Positions 7,390 to 16,491 of a DNA stretch of 31,510 bases are shown here, one piece after another. Source of the stretch: Christensenella sp. UBA3944. Its GTDB lineage: Bacteria; Bacillota; Clostridia; Christensenellales; DTU072. The position numbers and the translations under genes were made by a program. Location: contig DGDU01000025.1 in NCBI GenBank assembly GCA_002385605.1, positions 14,455-45,964 of the forward strand, written 5' to 3'. Positions within the stretch are counted from its first letter, which is position 1; each line of letters begins with the position of its first letter. The notes under the pieces were generated by a model. It had not been told where the DNA came from and did no database searches. It saw only the letters and a list, made by a program, of their open reading frames with translations.

Positions 7390-8984
7390 TGGTTTTTGGC
7401 GCGGCGCCTGTGCCGCATCGCCCTCTCGTATTCGATGTGAGCGTTCCTCCTCACGAAAGCGTGGTTTATTTTGTTAGCGGCAAGCCCCCTCTTGTCCCAG
7501 ATGTTTTCGGGGGCGTAGTTGATCTTAAGCCTGTCGAGGGCGACAAGGCGCTTGCGCAGCCTCTTGCGGAAGCCGTCGTAATCGCGGGCTTCTTTGGGCG
7601 ACCAAGCGACCTCCGAAAGCGCCTCTATGCGGGGGAAGAGCTGGAACTGAAGCCTGGCTTCGTCGGGCACCCACTCCGTCCACAGGGGGCCTTCTACGCC
7701 CAGAGAGTTTTCTTCGCTTAAAGCGATATCCTCGGGCTCGAAGCTGTAGGTATCCCACAGCCTTACTTTGGCATAGGGCATATCGAAATAAAAGTACTGG
7801 TGCTTGCTAATTATGAACTTACGGGCGTCGGCGGCGTGCCTTATGACATTCTTGTCGCGGTAAGATGTCCAGTATTGGGCGACAACCCCGCGCTCCAGAT
7901 TGTCGGTTGTTAATATTTCGTTCCAGCCGATAAGGGTTTTGCCCTTGCGCTTAAGGTACAAAGCTATCTTGTTGTTGAAGTAACCCTGAAGCGCCTCTTC
8001 GTCCTTTAGCTCTTTTTCTGTTATCGTCTTCTGGCAGTCGGGGCACTTCTTCCATTCCTTTTTGTTCGCCTCGTCGCCGCCGATGTGAAAGTAAGGCGCC
8101 GGGAAGAGCTCGCAAAGCTCGTCCAGCACATCGTAAATGAATTTGTAGGTTGTTTCTTTGCCTGCGCAGGCAATTATGTCCGCGTTGTCGCCGTGGCGCA
8201 CCGAGGGCTCTATTTGCTTGCCGCCGCAGCTAAGATGGGGGTAGGCCGCTACAGCCGCCGCGAAGTGGGCGGGCATATCGATTTCGGGCACAATCATTAT
8301 GTTGCGGGCCTTGGCGTAGGCTACTATATCCTTAATTTGCTCCTGAGTGTAGAACCCGCCGTAAGGCACCCAATTTATAATGTTGGGCTTGCCCCAGGCA
8401 AGCGTCTGCGTGCCGCGCCTCTGGGCGCCCACCTGAGTGAGGCGGGGGGATTTCTTTATCTCTACCCTCCAGCCCTCGTTGTCGGTAAGGTGCCAATGGA
8501 ATACATTAAGCTTATACATCGCCATGGCGTCAAGCAGCCTCTTGACTACCTCGGCGCCGAAAAAGTGCCTGCTCTCGTCCAGCATTACGCCGCGCCAGCC
8601 AAACCTCGGCTTGTCGGTTATAGATACGGCGTGCATTGTAAGGACGGTGGGCTTTTCGGGCACATCCATACAGAATAATTGCCTTAGCGACATAACGGCG
8701 TAAAAAGCCCCTGTGTAACCGCTGGCGTACACATTGAGCTGCTCGGTGGTGCATTCTATGCGGTAGCCCTCCTCGGGCTGTACGCGGTCGTACAGGAATT
8801 TGACCGCCGCTTTTTTGCTTAGCACCGTATGGATGCGGTAGCCGCACACCTTCTCTACGAGGGAAACAAAGGCCTCGGCGGCCTTCGCCAGCTCGTGGTC
8901 GGCGTATACGGAGGTCGAGCTGTTTATTATAAACTCGCCGTATTTGTCCTCGCTTTTATACGGAAGCGGAATAAGGTTTAGCAT
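7386..8984 (-). CDS. GH20 beta-N-acetylhexosaminidase
   Basis: Exo-acting hexosaminidase of 532 aa that removes terminal beta-GlcNAc or beta-GalNAc. Residues 1 to about 125 are the GH20b-type alpha/beta domain ('IPLPYKSEDKYGEF ... EGYRIECTTEQLNVYASGYTGAFYAVMSLRQL'). The TIM barrel begins near 'PRFGWRGVMLDESRHFF'. Further GH20 motifs are 'NVFHWHLTDNEGWRVEI', 'VPEIDMPAH' and 'HIGGDEA', in which D304 and E305 form the catalytic pair of substrate-assisted hydrolysis. A tryptophan-rich segment ('GWNEI', 'VAQYWTSY', 'GPLWTEWV') lines the sugar pocket. There is no signal peptide, so it acts on imported oligosaccharides. It lies six bases after citrate synthase and overlaps the next gene by four. The ribosome site is weak (GAGAG), consistent with coupling to the upstream gene. 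Confidence 0.96.
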   Translation of the reverse strand: MLNLIPLPYKSEDKYGEFIINSSTSVYADHELAKAAEAFVSLVEKVCGYRIHTVLSKKAAVKFLYDRVQPEEGYRIECTTEQLNVYASGYTGAFYAVMSLRQLFCMDVPEKPTVLTMHAVSITDKPRFGWRGVMLDESRHFFGAEVVKRLLDAMAMYKLNVFHWHLTDNEGWRVEIKKSPRLTQVGAQRRGTQTLAWGKPNIINWVPYGGFYTQEQIKDIVAYAKARNIMIVPEIDMPAHFAAAVAAYPHLSCGGKQIEPSVRHGDNADIIACAGKETTYKFIYDVLDELCELFPAPYFHIGGDEANKKEWKKCPDCQKTITEKELKDEEALQGYFNNKIALYLKRKGKTLIGWNEILTTDNLERGVVAQYWTSYRDKNVIRHAADARKFIISKHQYFYFDMPYAKVRLWDTYSFEPEDIALSEENSLGVEGPLWTEWVPDEARLQFQLFPRIEALSEVAWSPKEARDYDGFRKRLRKRLVALDRLKINYAPENIWDKRGLAANKINHAFVRRNAHIEYERAMRHRRRAKNQ

Positions 8985-8990
8985 ATGGCG

Positions 8991-10361
8991 TTACTCTCTT
9001 TCTGTTATTTTTTTGTAAGGCTGCCTAGCGGCGACCGCCTTATACGCGGGGCGGATTATTTTGCCGTTGTTGCTAAGCTCCTCTATGCGGTGGGCAGTCC
9101 AGCCCGCCATACGGGAGATGGCGAATATCGGGGTATACAGCTCGACGGGAAGCCCTAGCATGGTATACACAAAGCCCGAGTAGAAATCTACATTGGCGCT
9201 TACGCCCTTGTAGATGCGGCTCTTTTCTGCAATGATTTCGGGCGCTAAGCGCTCGACCTTGCGGTAAAGCTCGAACTCTTCCTGCAAGCCCTTCTCGGCG
9301 GCGAGCTGCCCCGCGAACTCGCGGAGTATCTCTGCCCTGGGGTCGGAAATAGAATATACCGCGTGGCCCATGCCGTAGATGAGCCCCTTGCCGTCGAAGG
9401 CCTCTTTGCGGAGGATTTTGCGGAGGTAACCCACTATCTCCCCGTCCGAATAATCCTTTACCGAGGATTTGAGGTCATCAAACATCTTTATAACTTTTAC
9501 ATTCGCGCCGCCGTGGCGGGGGCCTTTAAGGGATCCTAAGGCCGCGGCTATCGTCGAATAGGTGTCGGTACCCGAGCTGCTTAGCACATGGGCGGTAAAG
9601 GTAGAGTTGTTGCCGCCGCCGTGCTCGGCGTGCAATACAAGGCAGAGGTCTAGTAGCTTTGCCTCAAGCGCCGTAAACTTGCTGTTCGGCCTTAAAATAT
9701 GCAGGATGTTCTCGGCGGTGCTCATATATTGGTCGCTGTTGTGAAGAATAAGGCTTCCGCCGGTGTGGTAATGCCTGTAAACATGATAGCCGTACACAGA
9801 TATGAGCGGCAGCTGCGCCGTAAGCTGCAGGCATTGCCTCAGAACATTGGGTATCGTGATATCGTCCGCCTTGTCGTCGTAGGCGTAAAGGGTTAGCACG
9901 CTTCTTGCCAGCACATTCATCATATCGATGGAAGGCTTTTTCATTATAATGTCGCGCACGAAGTTTGGGGGAAGGGTTCGGAAGGAACGAAGGATTTTAA
10001 TAAAAGAGCTTAGTTCGCTGCTGTTGGGCAGCTTGCCGAAAAGCAGAAGGTACATAACCTCCTCGAAGCCGAAGCGCTCTTCCTCGACAAAGCCGTTAAC
10101 TATGTCGTTTATAGAAATCCCCCTGTAATAAAGCTCGCCTTCCTTGGGATGCGATACCCCGTTTTCGTCTGTGTAAGACGAATTTATCTCGCTTATCTCG
10201 GTAAGCCCTACAAGGACGCCCTTGCCGTTAATGTCGCGAAGCCCTCTCTTTACATCGTACTTGTCATAAAGCGACGGGTCGATAATCGTGCTCGCCCTTG
10301 CCATCTCGGCAAGATTTGCTATTTCCCCCTCAAGTTTATTGGTAATTGTCGAAAAATCCAT
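8991..10361 (-). CDS. gltA: Citrate synthase
   Basis: Condenses acetyl-CoA and oxaloacetate to citrate. At 456 aa it matches the long clostridial form with an N-terminal helical extension ('DPSLYDKYDVKRGLRDINGKGVLVGLTEIS'). The three catalytic residues are present: H247 in 'HAEHGGGNNSTF', H333 in 'GMGHAVYSISDPRA' and D392 in 'NVDFYSG'. 'GSLKGPRHGGAN' and 'ISRMAGWTAH' complete the active site. 2-Methylcitrate synthase activity cannot be excluded. The start ATG has GGAGG four bases upstream. It sits 12 bases downstream of the giant surface-protein gene and six bases upstream of the GH20 gene with no room for a promoter or terminator. No aconitase or isocitrate dehydrogenase is nearby. Confidence 0.96.
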   Translation of the reverse strand: MDFSTITNKLEGEIANLAEMARASTIIDPSLYDKYDVKRGLRDINGKGVLVGLTEISEINSSYTDENGVSHPKEGELYYRGISINDIVNGFVEEERFGFEEVMYLLLFGKLPNSSELSSFIKILRSFRTLPPNFVRDIIMKKPSIDMMNVLARSVLTLYAYDDKADDITIPNVLRQCLQLTAQLPLISVYGYHVYRHYHTGGSLILHNSDQYMSTAENILHILRPNSKFTALEAKLLDLCLVLHAEHGGGNNSTFTAHVLSSSGTDTYSTIAAALGSLKGPRHGGANVKVIKMFDDLKSSVKDYSDGEIVGYLRKILRKEAFDGKGLIYGMGHAVYSISDPRAEILREFAGQLAAEKGLQEEFELYRKVERLAPEIIAEKSRIYKGVSANVDFYSGFVYTMLGLPVELYTPIFAISRMAGWTAHRIEELSNNGKIIRPAYKAVAARQPYKKITERE

Positions 10362-10373
10362 ATTGCCTCCTTA

Positions 10374-13300
10374 TTATTTTTGATTACCTTGTTTGCTTGC
10401 CTTCTTTTTCTTGTGTCTGCCTATACCAAGGCGCTCACTCACTATATCGAGCGTAAACACTGCGATAACAAGCACAACAACTACGCAGCCCAATATAACG
10501 AATGTATAATCGGGAGGATTTACTATTCCAACCATCGAGCAGTCCTCGATGTCGAAGTACAAGGTGTTGCCTATTCTGTCCACATTCTGGGCGAGCCTCA
10601 TCATAGAGCCGTCTTCGGAAATAAGCACGACGGCGAATTTGCGGGACTCCCTTAGGCGGGGCGGGATCTCGATGGACGCCCTGTTGACGCCCTTAAGGGT
10701 GGCCTTCTCGCCCTCTATGGTGATGTCTATGGCGTACAGGCGCGAGATTTGCACATCGCCCAGCTTGTTCATGCTCTTTATGGGGGCGAGCAGTTCGGCG
10801 AGTTCGGCGAACAGCCCCCTGTTGGCGCTCTTGGTTAGCTCTGTTACCGTGATTTCGGACATAAAGTCGAAGTTTCCGTTTATGGTGAACTTCTGCACGG
10901 GGGACTCGAGCCTTGTCTTGGTTACGGACTGGCGGCTTTCCTTATAGGTTATTTCGTAGTTTTTGGCCTGCGCGCCGAAGGGCTTTATGATGTGGTTGCC
11001 GGGCTCTGTTTGGAAGGTGACATCGGGCTTAACATCAAGGTCGTCCTCGTCTTCGCCGTTTACAAAGCCCTCGTAGATGAAGTTCTTGGGCGGAGTTATA
11101 TCCTGCCCGAGCTCGATATCTTCGAGGTAGATAAGAAGCGGCGCTTTCTTAATTACAATCTCTAATTCGAGAGCGTCCGTTTCGTCGCCGTCGAAATCGA
11201 TAAGGGTATAGTTGCCGTTAGCTATCGAAATAGTAACGGTATAGCTTCCGGCATCCTTAAAGGTAGCGCTGTAAGTAATTTCGTCGCCAAGCTCGTCGCC
11301 TTCGAGGATATTGCTTACGGTATATCTTAGGATTTGAACCCTGCCCGTGTAGGTGAAGTCCAGAGTTTCGAAGGTGAGTTCTACGGGGCGCTTAAAGATG
11401 TTTACCGTGAGGTAGACGGTTATCGCGGCGATATTGCCAACGCGCTCGCCTTGAGGGGCAGGCGTAAACCTTGCGGCGAACCTGTTATCGCCGTCGAATG
11501 TAGGCCTTGCAGAGGGGTTAACCCAGGCCAGAGTGCCGTTAATCGTTTCGAGCCGGCCGCCTATCGTAACCTTGAACTGCGCCGAGGGGCTTATCGTGCC
11601 TATCGTGTCGCCGTAAGGCACATTTAGCTCGCCCTGCGACACCATCTCGGGCACCGCTTTATAAATCGTGAGAGTATTCTCTATGAAAACCAAAGTATAG
11701 TTTATGGAAAGCCGTATGTTGGACGCCGAGTAGAAATACACCCCGCGCTCGTCCGAATACCTGTAATAGGCGTTTTGTCCGGCTTCGCGGTCGAGGATGG
11801 GTTTAGCGGGATCTCTCGCGAACACTACCTCGGATACCTCGTCGTTGTAGGCAAGCCCGCTTACCTCGAATCTCGGCTCGGGGTCGGGGTCGCCGTAGGT
11901 CTTGGTCTGCGGTACCGCCGAAATGTACAGGGTTTTGGGGCGTATATAATATTTGCCCGTTTCGAATGTTATGCTGTAGTTGGGGTTTTGGGCTCTCGCG
12001 GCTTCCTCGTCGGCGCAGAAAATTTCGTAGTATCCGTTGTCGGGAAGTACGACATAGCCCGCTTCTTTGCTGAGCACAATGCCGTTAAGGGCTACCGAAA
12101 GGGGCTCGCCGTCGCTGCTGTATACGGTGTAAGTAAGGCGCAAGCTGGCCGGGTTGCCCTCGGAATCCGCCAGGCCGTAGGTTTGCTCCATATCGTCGGG
12201 GCGCAGGATTACTTGCTTGGGCAAAACGGTATATACGGGGCTTGGGGTAAGCAGGCTGTAATCGAAATCGTACCCCAAAGACGAAGCGTCGTTTGCCACT
12301 TCTAAAGTGTATACGCCCGCGTTATACTTTTTGAGCCTGTTGAGGGTTTCGTTAACGCCCTCGCCGACAATCCTTACCGTGGGCGCGGCAAAGCCGTCGG
12401 GAACCGACTTGCCGATGTCGCGATCCGCCCAACCTACGAATATAAACTCCAGGGTACCTAAAGTGTCGCCGTAAACCTTTTCTATATCGGCAAGCCCTAT
12501 TTTTATGGTGGCCTTGGCTACCTCTATGCGGTAGTTGGGGGTTGCCGCGGCGTGATAGTTGGGGTCGGCTGCCTTAACGGCGGATAAGAACACCTCGCCG
12601 CCGCCCGTGAACTCCAGCTTGTCGCCGTCTATTATTACGGCGTTGCCGGACAGCACGGTATAGACAACCTCGCCCGTCGAGTCCGCCGCCGCGCCGTCAA
12701 GCGAAAGAAGCCTGGGGGCGTCGCCGTACACAAAGGGGCCCGCAAGCGGGGTTATGGTTATGGCGGGCTGGCTGGCCTTTGCCATTTGCACGATTTTGGT
12801 GTTGGTGCTGGTTGTTGCCACATAGTTTCCGCCAACGGGAAGGGTGACGGTAACGGTATACGAGCCCGCGTTCTTTAGCATATCGGGCGCGCTGTAATCG
12901 CCCGTGCCGGGTATCATAGCGTAGGAGAAGCTGCTTTCGGGGACTTCCCGCCTTACACCGTTTTCGTCGTTGTAGAACGCCTTTATGGTCTGGGGCTGCC
13001 CGTTGTACACGAGGCCCTCGTAGTCGCCGAACTCTATATTGACGGGCATTGGGACGATATTGAACTTGTATTCCTTATCCAGACGGACGGTGTAATAATA
13101 AGTTATGGGCTTATTGTTGTGCGTTGTCTCGATGAAGCGTACATTGACATCGTACTCGCCGACATTCTTTGCTTCTATCCTGGTGCCCACGATATCCTGA
13201 GAGAAATAAATATCAAGTTGGGGGACAAGGTTGAAAAGTGGCGCCCTGCCCTGCTTGAAGCCGAAATAGCTTACTTCGGCGGCAAGACCATTGTAAACAT

Positions 13301-16286
13301 AGGTAAGGCTGCTTTCCTGTATTTCGATCACTAGCTCTCTCTTGACGATTTCGCAGGGTACATTAACGATATCGGCAGGGGTGGAGTAGTTGGCTGCCGC
13401 GGGCCCGGTTAAGGTAAAGGTAAAGTCGGCGAGGGCGAACCCTATCTCTGTGCTTTGATATGTTGCCAAGGATGTGACTATTACAAGGCCCCTGTCCGCG
13501 GGGATTATCTCTTCTATGAGGTGCTGGTTGATGACGGGCGCGTTTACGGGATCAAGCGAGCCGTCGTATTCCTTTACCCTCGTAAGCATATCTTCGTCTA
13601 TCGAAATGCTCTTGGGAATTATGGAGTACGGCTTATTCTCCCTGCCCCTGAATACGCCGTCGGCGCTTCTTACATTTACCGTGAGGTAATAGTTGCCGAC
13701 ATTACGGGGAGCGCCGCCCGCCACGCTGTAAGCGTAGGTTACCGAGAAACCGGGGATATTTACGGCATAGGGCTGCCCCGACATATAGAGCGAGGGCGTG
13801 CCGTCGTATATCTTGGTGTCTATGTCGGGCGCGTTGATGTGCCTGATATCGGGGTTTACTTGATAGAGGTCCTCGGACATCACGAACCTTATGGATAGCC
13901 TGTTTTCGCTGTCCGAATACGAATATGTAAATGGGAATTCGTAATCGTAATTAATGCCTCCCCCCGCTTCAATCAGGGCATAAGCCCCGTAGAAGTAACT
14001 GCCTTCGGGGATTTCGCTGTAAAGCACGGCGTTCTGCCCTTTATACAGCTTGGCCTGGGTAGTGTAAGAGCTGCCCTGCTTGGAAAAATACAGCTCGGAC
14101 GCCGGAGAGCCGAAATCGTTTGCCAAAACGGTTTTTACCAGCCTTGCGTATACCGTTTCGTTATAATTGGTTTCGTCCGAGCCCGGAGTATAAATCATAG
14201 ACGATTGTATTACGGTTTCGTTGGCGAGCCTGTACTCGATGCTCCATTGGCTTACGGGGTCGTCCACCCTGCCCTCGAACCTCATACTGCCGTTGGCGTT
14301 CTTTGTTGCCTTAAGTCCGTGGAAGCCCGAATCGCCTGTCGCGCCGTACACGATTATGCCGCGCGGGTCGGAGGAGGTGTCTTTGATTTTTTGCGCGCCC
14401 GGGATATCCACTATAAGCGCCCTGCCGCGCCCGCCCGTCGCAATAACCGTGCCCTGCGTGTAAGGCGCCACATACCATACATTTCGGCTGTTCGTTATGT
14501 AGCCGTCGCCGACAACGCCGTAAATGTGCGAGGCCTCGGCGTTGCCCTGTAGGGTGACAAGGCTTAAGATATCATACATCTTGCCTTCGGAATGGTTGTA
14601 GCCCACTATGCCGCCTATCCAGGCGTTGCCTCTTACCTCGGCGCGGGACTCGATGTTTTCGAGTTGGCCCATGTTGTAGCCCACAAGGCTTCCCGAGGAC
14701 TCTTTGGCGTAAACATAGCAGTCGGTATCCAGCGTAACATTACGGATAAAACCATTGGTGCCTACAAAGCCGAACAGGCCTAAGTATCTCTTTTGGTCGT
14801 CGGTGATTGCCGACCTTCTGTCGAGCCCGAAATTCCTGATAATCGTGAAGTTGCCGTCGAATAAGCCGTCGAAGGGCTTGTCGCCGCCCGAAAGCCCTTT
14901 TGTGCCTATCGTGCTTTCGAAGCCGCTTAGGTCAAGATAGCCCTGGGGGTCGCCCACAGCCATAAAATATCTGCCCGTGTACGCCGTGCCCGAATTGACA
15001 AACTGGGCAAGCCTTGTAAAGTGAGTGGCGTTTTCGAGAAGGTAGGGGTTCTGGCTTAGCCCGTACACCGAGATGTCGGCAAGCTTTGCCCTGTCGAAGC
15101 CGTAAACCCTTAGCGCGACAGCGCCGCGGCTTAAGGCGGGGTCGATGGCGTCTATCGCCGTAATATAGGGCGCGAAGTACCTGCCGCCGTCGAAGGCCGA
15201 ACTGTACCTTGCCCAAACGCCGCCGGAAAGGTTTAGGGATGTGAGCGTGGCGTTATGCAGCTGCTCGGAAGTGAAGCCTCTTACGGTGCCGCCGTCTATA
15301 TCATTCTTGCCGAATACGGCGCTTTGCGTAAGGCTTAAGTCGGAAGAGTAATAAGAGTACCTTATTACCATCATTTCGCTTTCTCTGTAGCCCGCAACAC
15401 CGCCGGCTTTGGCGCTAATGACGGGGCCGCCGTTAACCGAAAAAGCGGTATCCGAGCCGATGCGGGTTATGCCGGCTATGCCGCCCGCGAAGGTGGAACC
15501 GGAGGGGTCTTCCACAGATATTTCACCCGCGTTATATGTGTTTTGTATCCTGCCGTAATTGTCGCCCGAAATGCCTCCGACGGCGTCGAGAGCGCCGCTT
15601 ACCGCTATTTCGCCCGCGAAGAGAGAGCCCGCGATATCGCAGTTTGCCTCGTTTCTGCCCGCGATGCCGCCCGCCGCCGCTTCGGCAGTATAGCCGTTAA
15701 CGGTGATGTTTATGTTGACATAGGAATAAACATTTTCTATCCTTCCGCCGTTTACGCCCGCGATACCGCCGACATGAAGGGAAGCTATCTCTTCGTCCGA
15801 AGTAAAGGAAATATCCCCGCCGTTAAGCCCGAGGGATTTAATCTGGGCGCCTGAGGATACCGCGCCGAAGAGGCCGAGGCAATATTCGCCGCCCTCTGTG
15901 CCCTGCGCTTCTACCTTAAGCCCCGAAATTTTGAAGTTTTGCCCATCGAAGGTGCCGGCAAAGGGGGACGCGGGGTTGCCGATGGGGGTGAAGGCGTATC
16001 CGCTTAAATCGATGTCATTGGTTAAAGCGTAGTGTTTGTCGGCGTACTCGCCCGAATTTACCCATACGGACATACGGGCAAGGTCGTTCGCCGAGGTTAT
16101 AAGATAGGGGTCTACCTGCGAGCCGCTTCCCGCCATATCTACAGGTTCGGTGGCGAGGTCGTCCCAGGTTTCCGCTAAAGCCTCAGGCTGTGCCGCCACC
16201 CTTCCGAGATAAACCGCGACTAATAGCAGAGCGGAAAGGACAACGACAACTGCAAGTAAGACTGACTTTTTGGTAGCTTTTGCCAT
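10374..16286 (-). CDS. Giant GLUG/MBG-repeat surface protein with C-terminal membrane anchor
   Basis: A 1970-aa exported protein and the first gene of the eight-gene run. Domains in order: signal peptide ('KKSVLLAVVVVLSALLLVAVYL', about residues 6-28); a module starting 'GSGSQVDPYLITSANDLARM' with GLUG repeats at about 172, 208, 238 and 268 ('GGIAGVNGGRIENVYS' type); a second copy of this module from about 415 with GLUG-like repeats at about 505-560; then, from about 825 to 1800, MBG/YDG-type beta repeats ('KIYDGT', 'KEYDGS', 'VYNGQPQ', 'VYGDT', 'KTYGDPDPEP', 'DFTYTGRVQI'); a membrane helix near 1925-1945; and a basic tail 'RHKKKKASKQ'. No sortase LPxTG motif is visible. I chose the ATG at 16286, with AGGGGG eight bases upstream; a longer TTG frame from 16331 begins at the predicted transcription start. 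Probable adhesin or cell-envelope stalk. Confidence 0.9.
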   Translation of the reverse strand: MAKATKKSVLLAVVVVLSALLLVAVYLGRVAAQPEALAETWDDLATEPVDMAGSGSQVDPYLITSANDLARMSVWVNSGEYADKHYALTNDIDLSGYAFTPIGNPASPFAGTFDGQNFKISGLKVEAQGTEGGEYCLGLFGAVSSGAQIKSLGLNGGDISFTSDEEIASLHVGGIAGVNGGRIENVYSYVNINITVNGYTAEAAAGGIAGRNEANCDIAGSLFAGEIAVSGALDAVGGISGDNYGRIQNTYNAGEISVEDPSGSTFAGGIAGITRIGSDTAFSVNGGPVISAKAGGVAGYRESEMMVIRYSYYSSDLSLTQSAVFGKNDIDGGTVRGFTSEQLHNATLTSLNLSGGVWARYSSAFDGGRYFAPYITAIDAIDPALSRGAVALRVYGFDRAKLADISVYGLSQNPYLLENATHFTRLAQFVNSGTAYTGRYFMAVGDPQGYLDLSGFESTIGTKGLSGGDKPFDGLFDGNFTIIRNFGLDRRSAITDDQKRYLGLFGFVGTNGFIRNVTLDTDCYVYAKESSGSLVGYNMGQLENIESRAEVRGNAWIGGIVGYNHSEGKMYDILSLVTLQGNAEASHIYGVVGDGYITNSRNVWYVAPYTQGTVIATGGRGRALIVDIPGAQKIKDTSSDPRGIIVYGATGDSGFHGLKATKNANGSMRFEGRVDDPVSQWSIEYRLANETVIQSSMIYTPGSDETNYNETVYARLVKTVLANDFGSPASELYFSKQGSSYTTQAKLYKGQNAVLYSEIPEGSYFYGAYALIEAGGGINYDYEFPFTYSYSDSENRLSIRFVMSEDLYQVNPDIRHINAPDIDTKIYDGTPSLYMSGQPYAVNIPGFSVTYAYSVAGGAPRNVGNYYLTVNVRSADGVFRGRENKPYSIIPKSISIDEDMLTRVKEYDGSLDPVNAPVINQHLIEEIIPADRGLVIVTSLATYQSTEIGFALADFTFTLTGPAAANYSTPADIVNVPCEIVKRELVIEIQESSLTYVYNGLAAEVSYFGFKQGRAPLFNLVPQLDIYFSQDIVGTRIEAKNVGEYDVNVRFIETTHNNKPITYYYTVRLDKEYKFNIVPMPVNIEFGDYEGLVYNGQPQTIKAFYNDENGVRREVPESSFSYAMIPGTGDYSAPDMLKNAGSYTVTVTLPVGGNYVATTSTNTKIVQMAKASQPAITITPLAGPFVYGDAPRLLSLDGAAADSTGEVVYTVLSGNAVIIDGDKLEFTGGGEVFLSAVKAADPNYHAAATPNYRIEVAKATIKIGLADIEKVYGDTLGTLEFIFVGWADRDIGKSVPDGFAAPTVRIVGEGVNETLNRLKKYNAGVYTLEVANDASSLGYDFDYSLLTPSPVYTVLPKQVILRPDDMEQTYGLADSEGNPASLRLTYTVYSSDGEPLSVALNGIVLSKEAGYVVLPDNGYYEIFCADEEAARAQNPNYSITFETGKYYIRPKTLYISAVPQTKTYGDPDPEPRFEVSGLAYNDEVSEVVFARDPAKPILDREAGQNAYYRYSDERGVYFYSASNIRLSINYTLVFIENTLTIYKAVPEMVSQGELNVPYGDTIGTISPSAQFKVTIGGRLETINGTLAWVNPSARPTFDGDNRFAARFTPAPQGERVGNIAAITVYLTVNIFKRPVELTFETLDFTYTGRVQILRYTVSNILEGDELGDEITYSATFKDAGSYTVTISIANGNYTLIDFDGDETDALELEIVIKKAPLLIYLEDIELGQDITPPKNFIYEGFVNGEDEDDLDVKPDVTFQTEPGNHIIKPFGAQAKNYEITYKESRQSVTKTRLESPVQKFTINGNFDFMSEITVTELTKSANRGLFAELAELLAPIKSMNKLGDVQISRLYAIDITIEGEKATLKGVNRASIEIPPRLRESRKFAVVLISEDGSMMRLAQNVDRIGNTLYFDIEDCSMVGIVNPPDYTFVILGCVVVVLVIAVFTLDIVSERLGIGRHKKKKASKQGNQK

Positions 16287-16317
16287 TTGGCATACCCCCT
16301 GTGGGAATATTGAGTGC

Positions 16318-16331
16318 TTGCCCGCGGGCAA
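16318..16331 (-). promoter_or_regulatory. Palindrome at the proximal promoter of the surface-protein run
   Basis: Perfect 14-bp palindrome TTGCCCGCGGGCAA that begins about five bases after the TATAAT of the proximal promoter and covers the predicted transcription start. The position suits a repressor operator. Eleven of its bases (TTGCCCGCGGG) recur on the same strand in the promoter of the amidohydrolase gene at about 24597-24607. Confidence 0.5.
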
Positions 16332-16336
16332 AACTT

Positions 16337-16365
16337 ATTATAACATAAACCGCCCGCGCGTTAAA
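16337..16365 (-). promoter_or_regulatory. Proximal promoter (P2) of the eight-gene run
   Basis: On the minus strand there is TTTAAC, a 17-base spacer and TATAAT, with an extended -10 (TGTTATAAT). Transcription would start near 16330, 44 bases before the ATG at 16286. Confidence 0.7.
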
Positions 16366-16389
16366 TATATATTTATAATATACTGCTTT

Positions 16390-16418
16390 AGTATAGCATA
16401 GGCTTGCCCTCTTTTCAA
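16390..16418 (-). promoter_or_regulatory. Distal promoter (P1) of the eight-gene run
   Basis: On the minus strand there is TTGAAA, a 17-base spacer and TATACT, also with an extended -10 (TGCTATACT). It lies about 53 bases upstream of P2 and 12 bases after the T-tract of the preceding terminator. Tandem promoters suggest two modes of expression. Confidence 0.7.
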
Positions 16419-16430
16419 GAGTTATTGCTC

Positions 16431-16464
16431 AAAAAAAACTGCCCTAAAATGGCGGGCAGTTTTT
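16431..16464 (-). terminator. Rho-independent terminator of the beta-galactosidase unit
   Basis: Stem AAAAACTGCCC with GGGCAGTTTTT around a nine-base loop. On the minus strand the stem is followed by an eight-T run. It lies 28 bases after the stop of the DUF6067-like gene. The T-run on the plus side is shorter (five), so the leftward direction is favoured. Confidence 0.9.
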
Positions 16465-16491
16465 ACTATCTTTTTTCCTGAGGATACGCCT

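Noticed and set aside
16287..16331. Longer N-terminus for the giant surface protein (TTG at 16331)
   Set aside because: The TTG falls at the predicted transcription start and would put 15 polar residues before a clean signal peptide. The ATG at 16286 has AGGGGG eight bases upstream.
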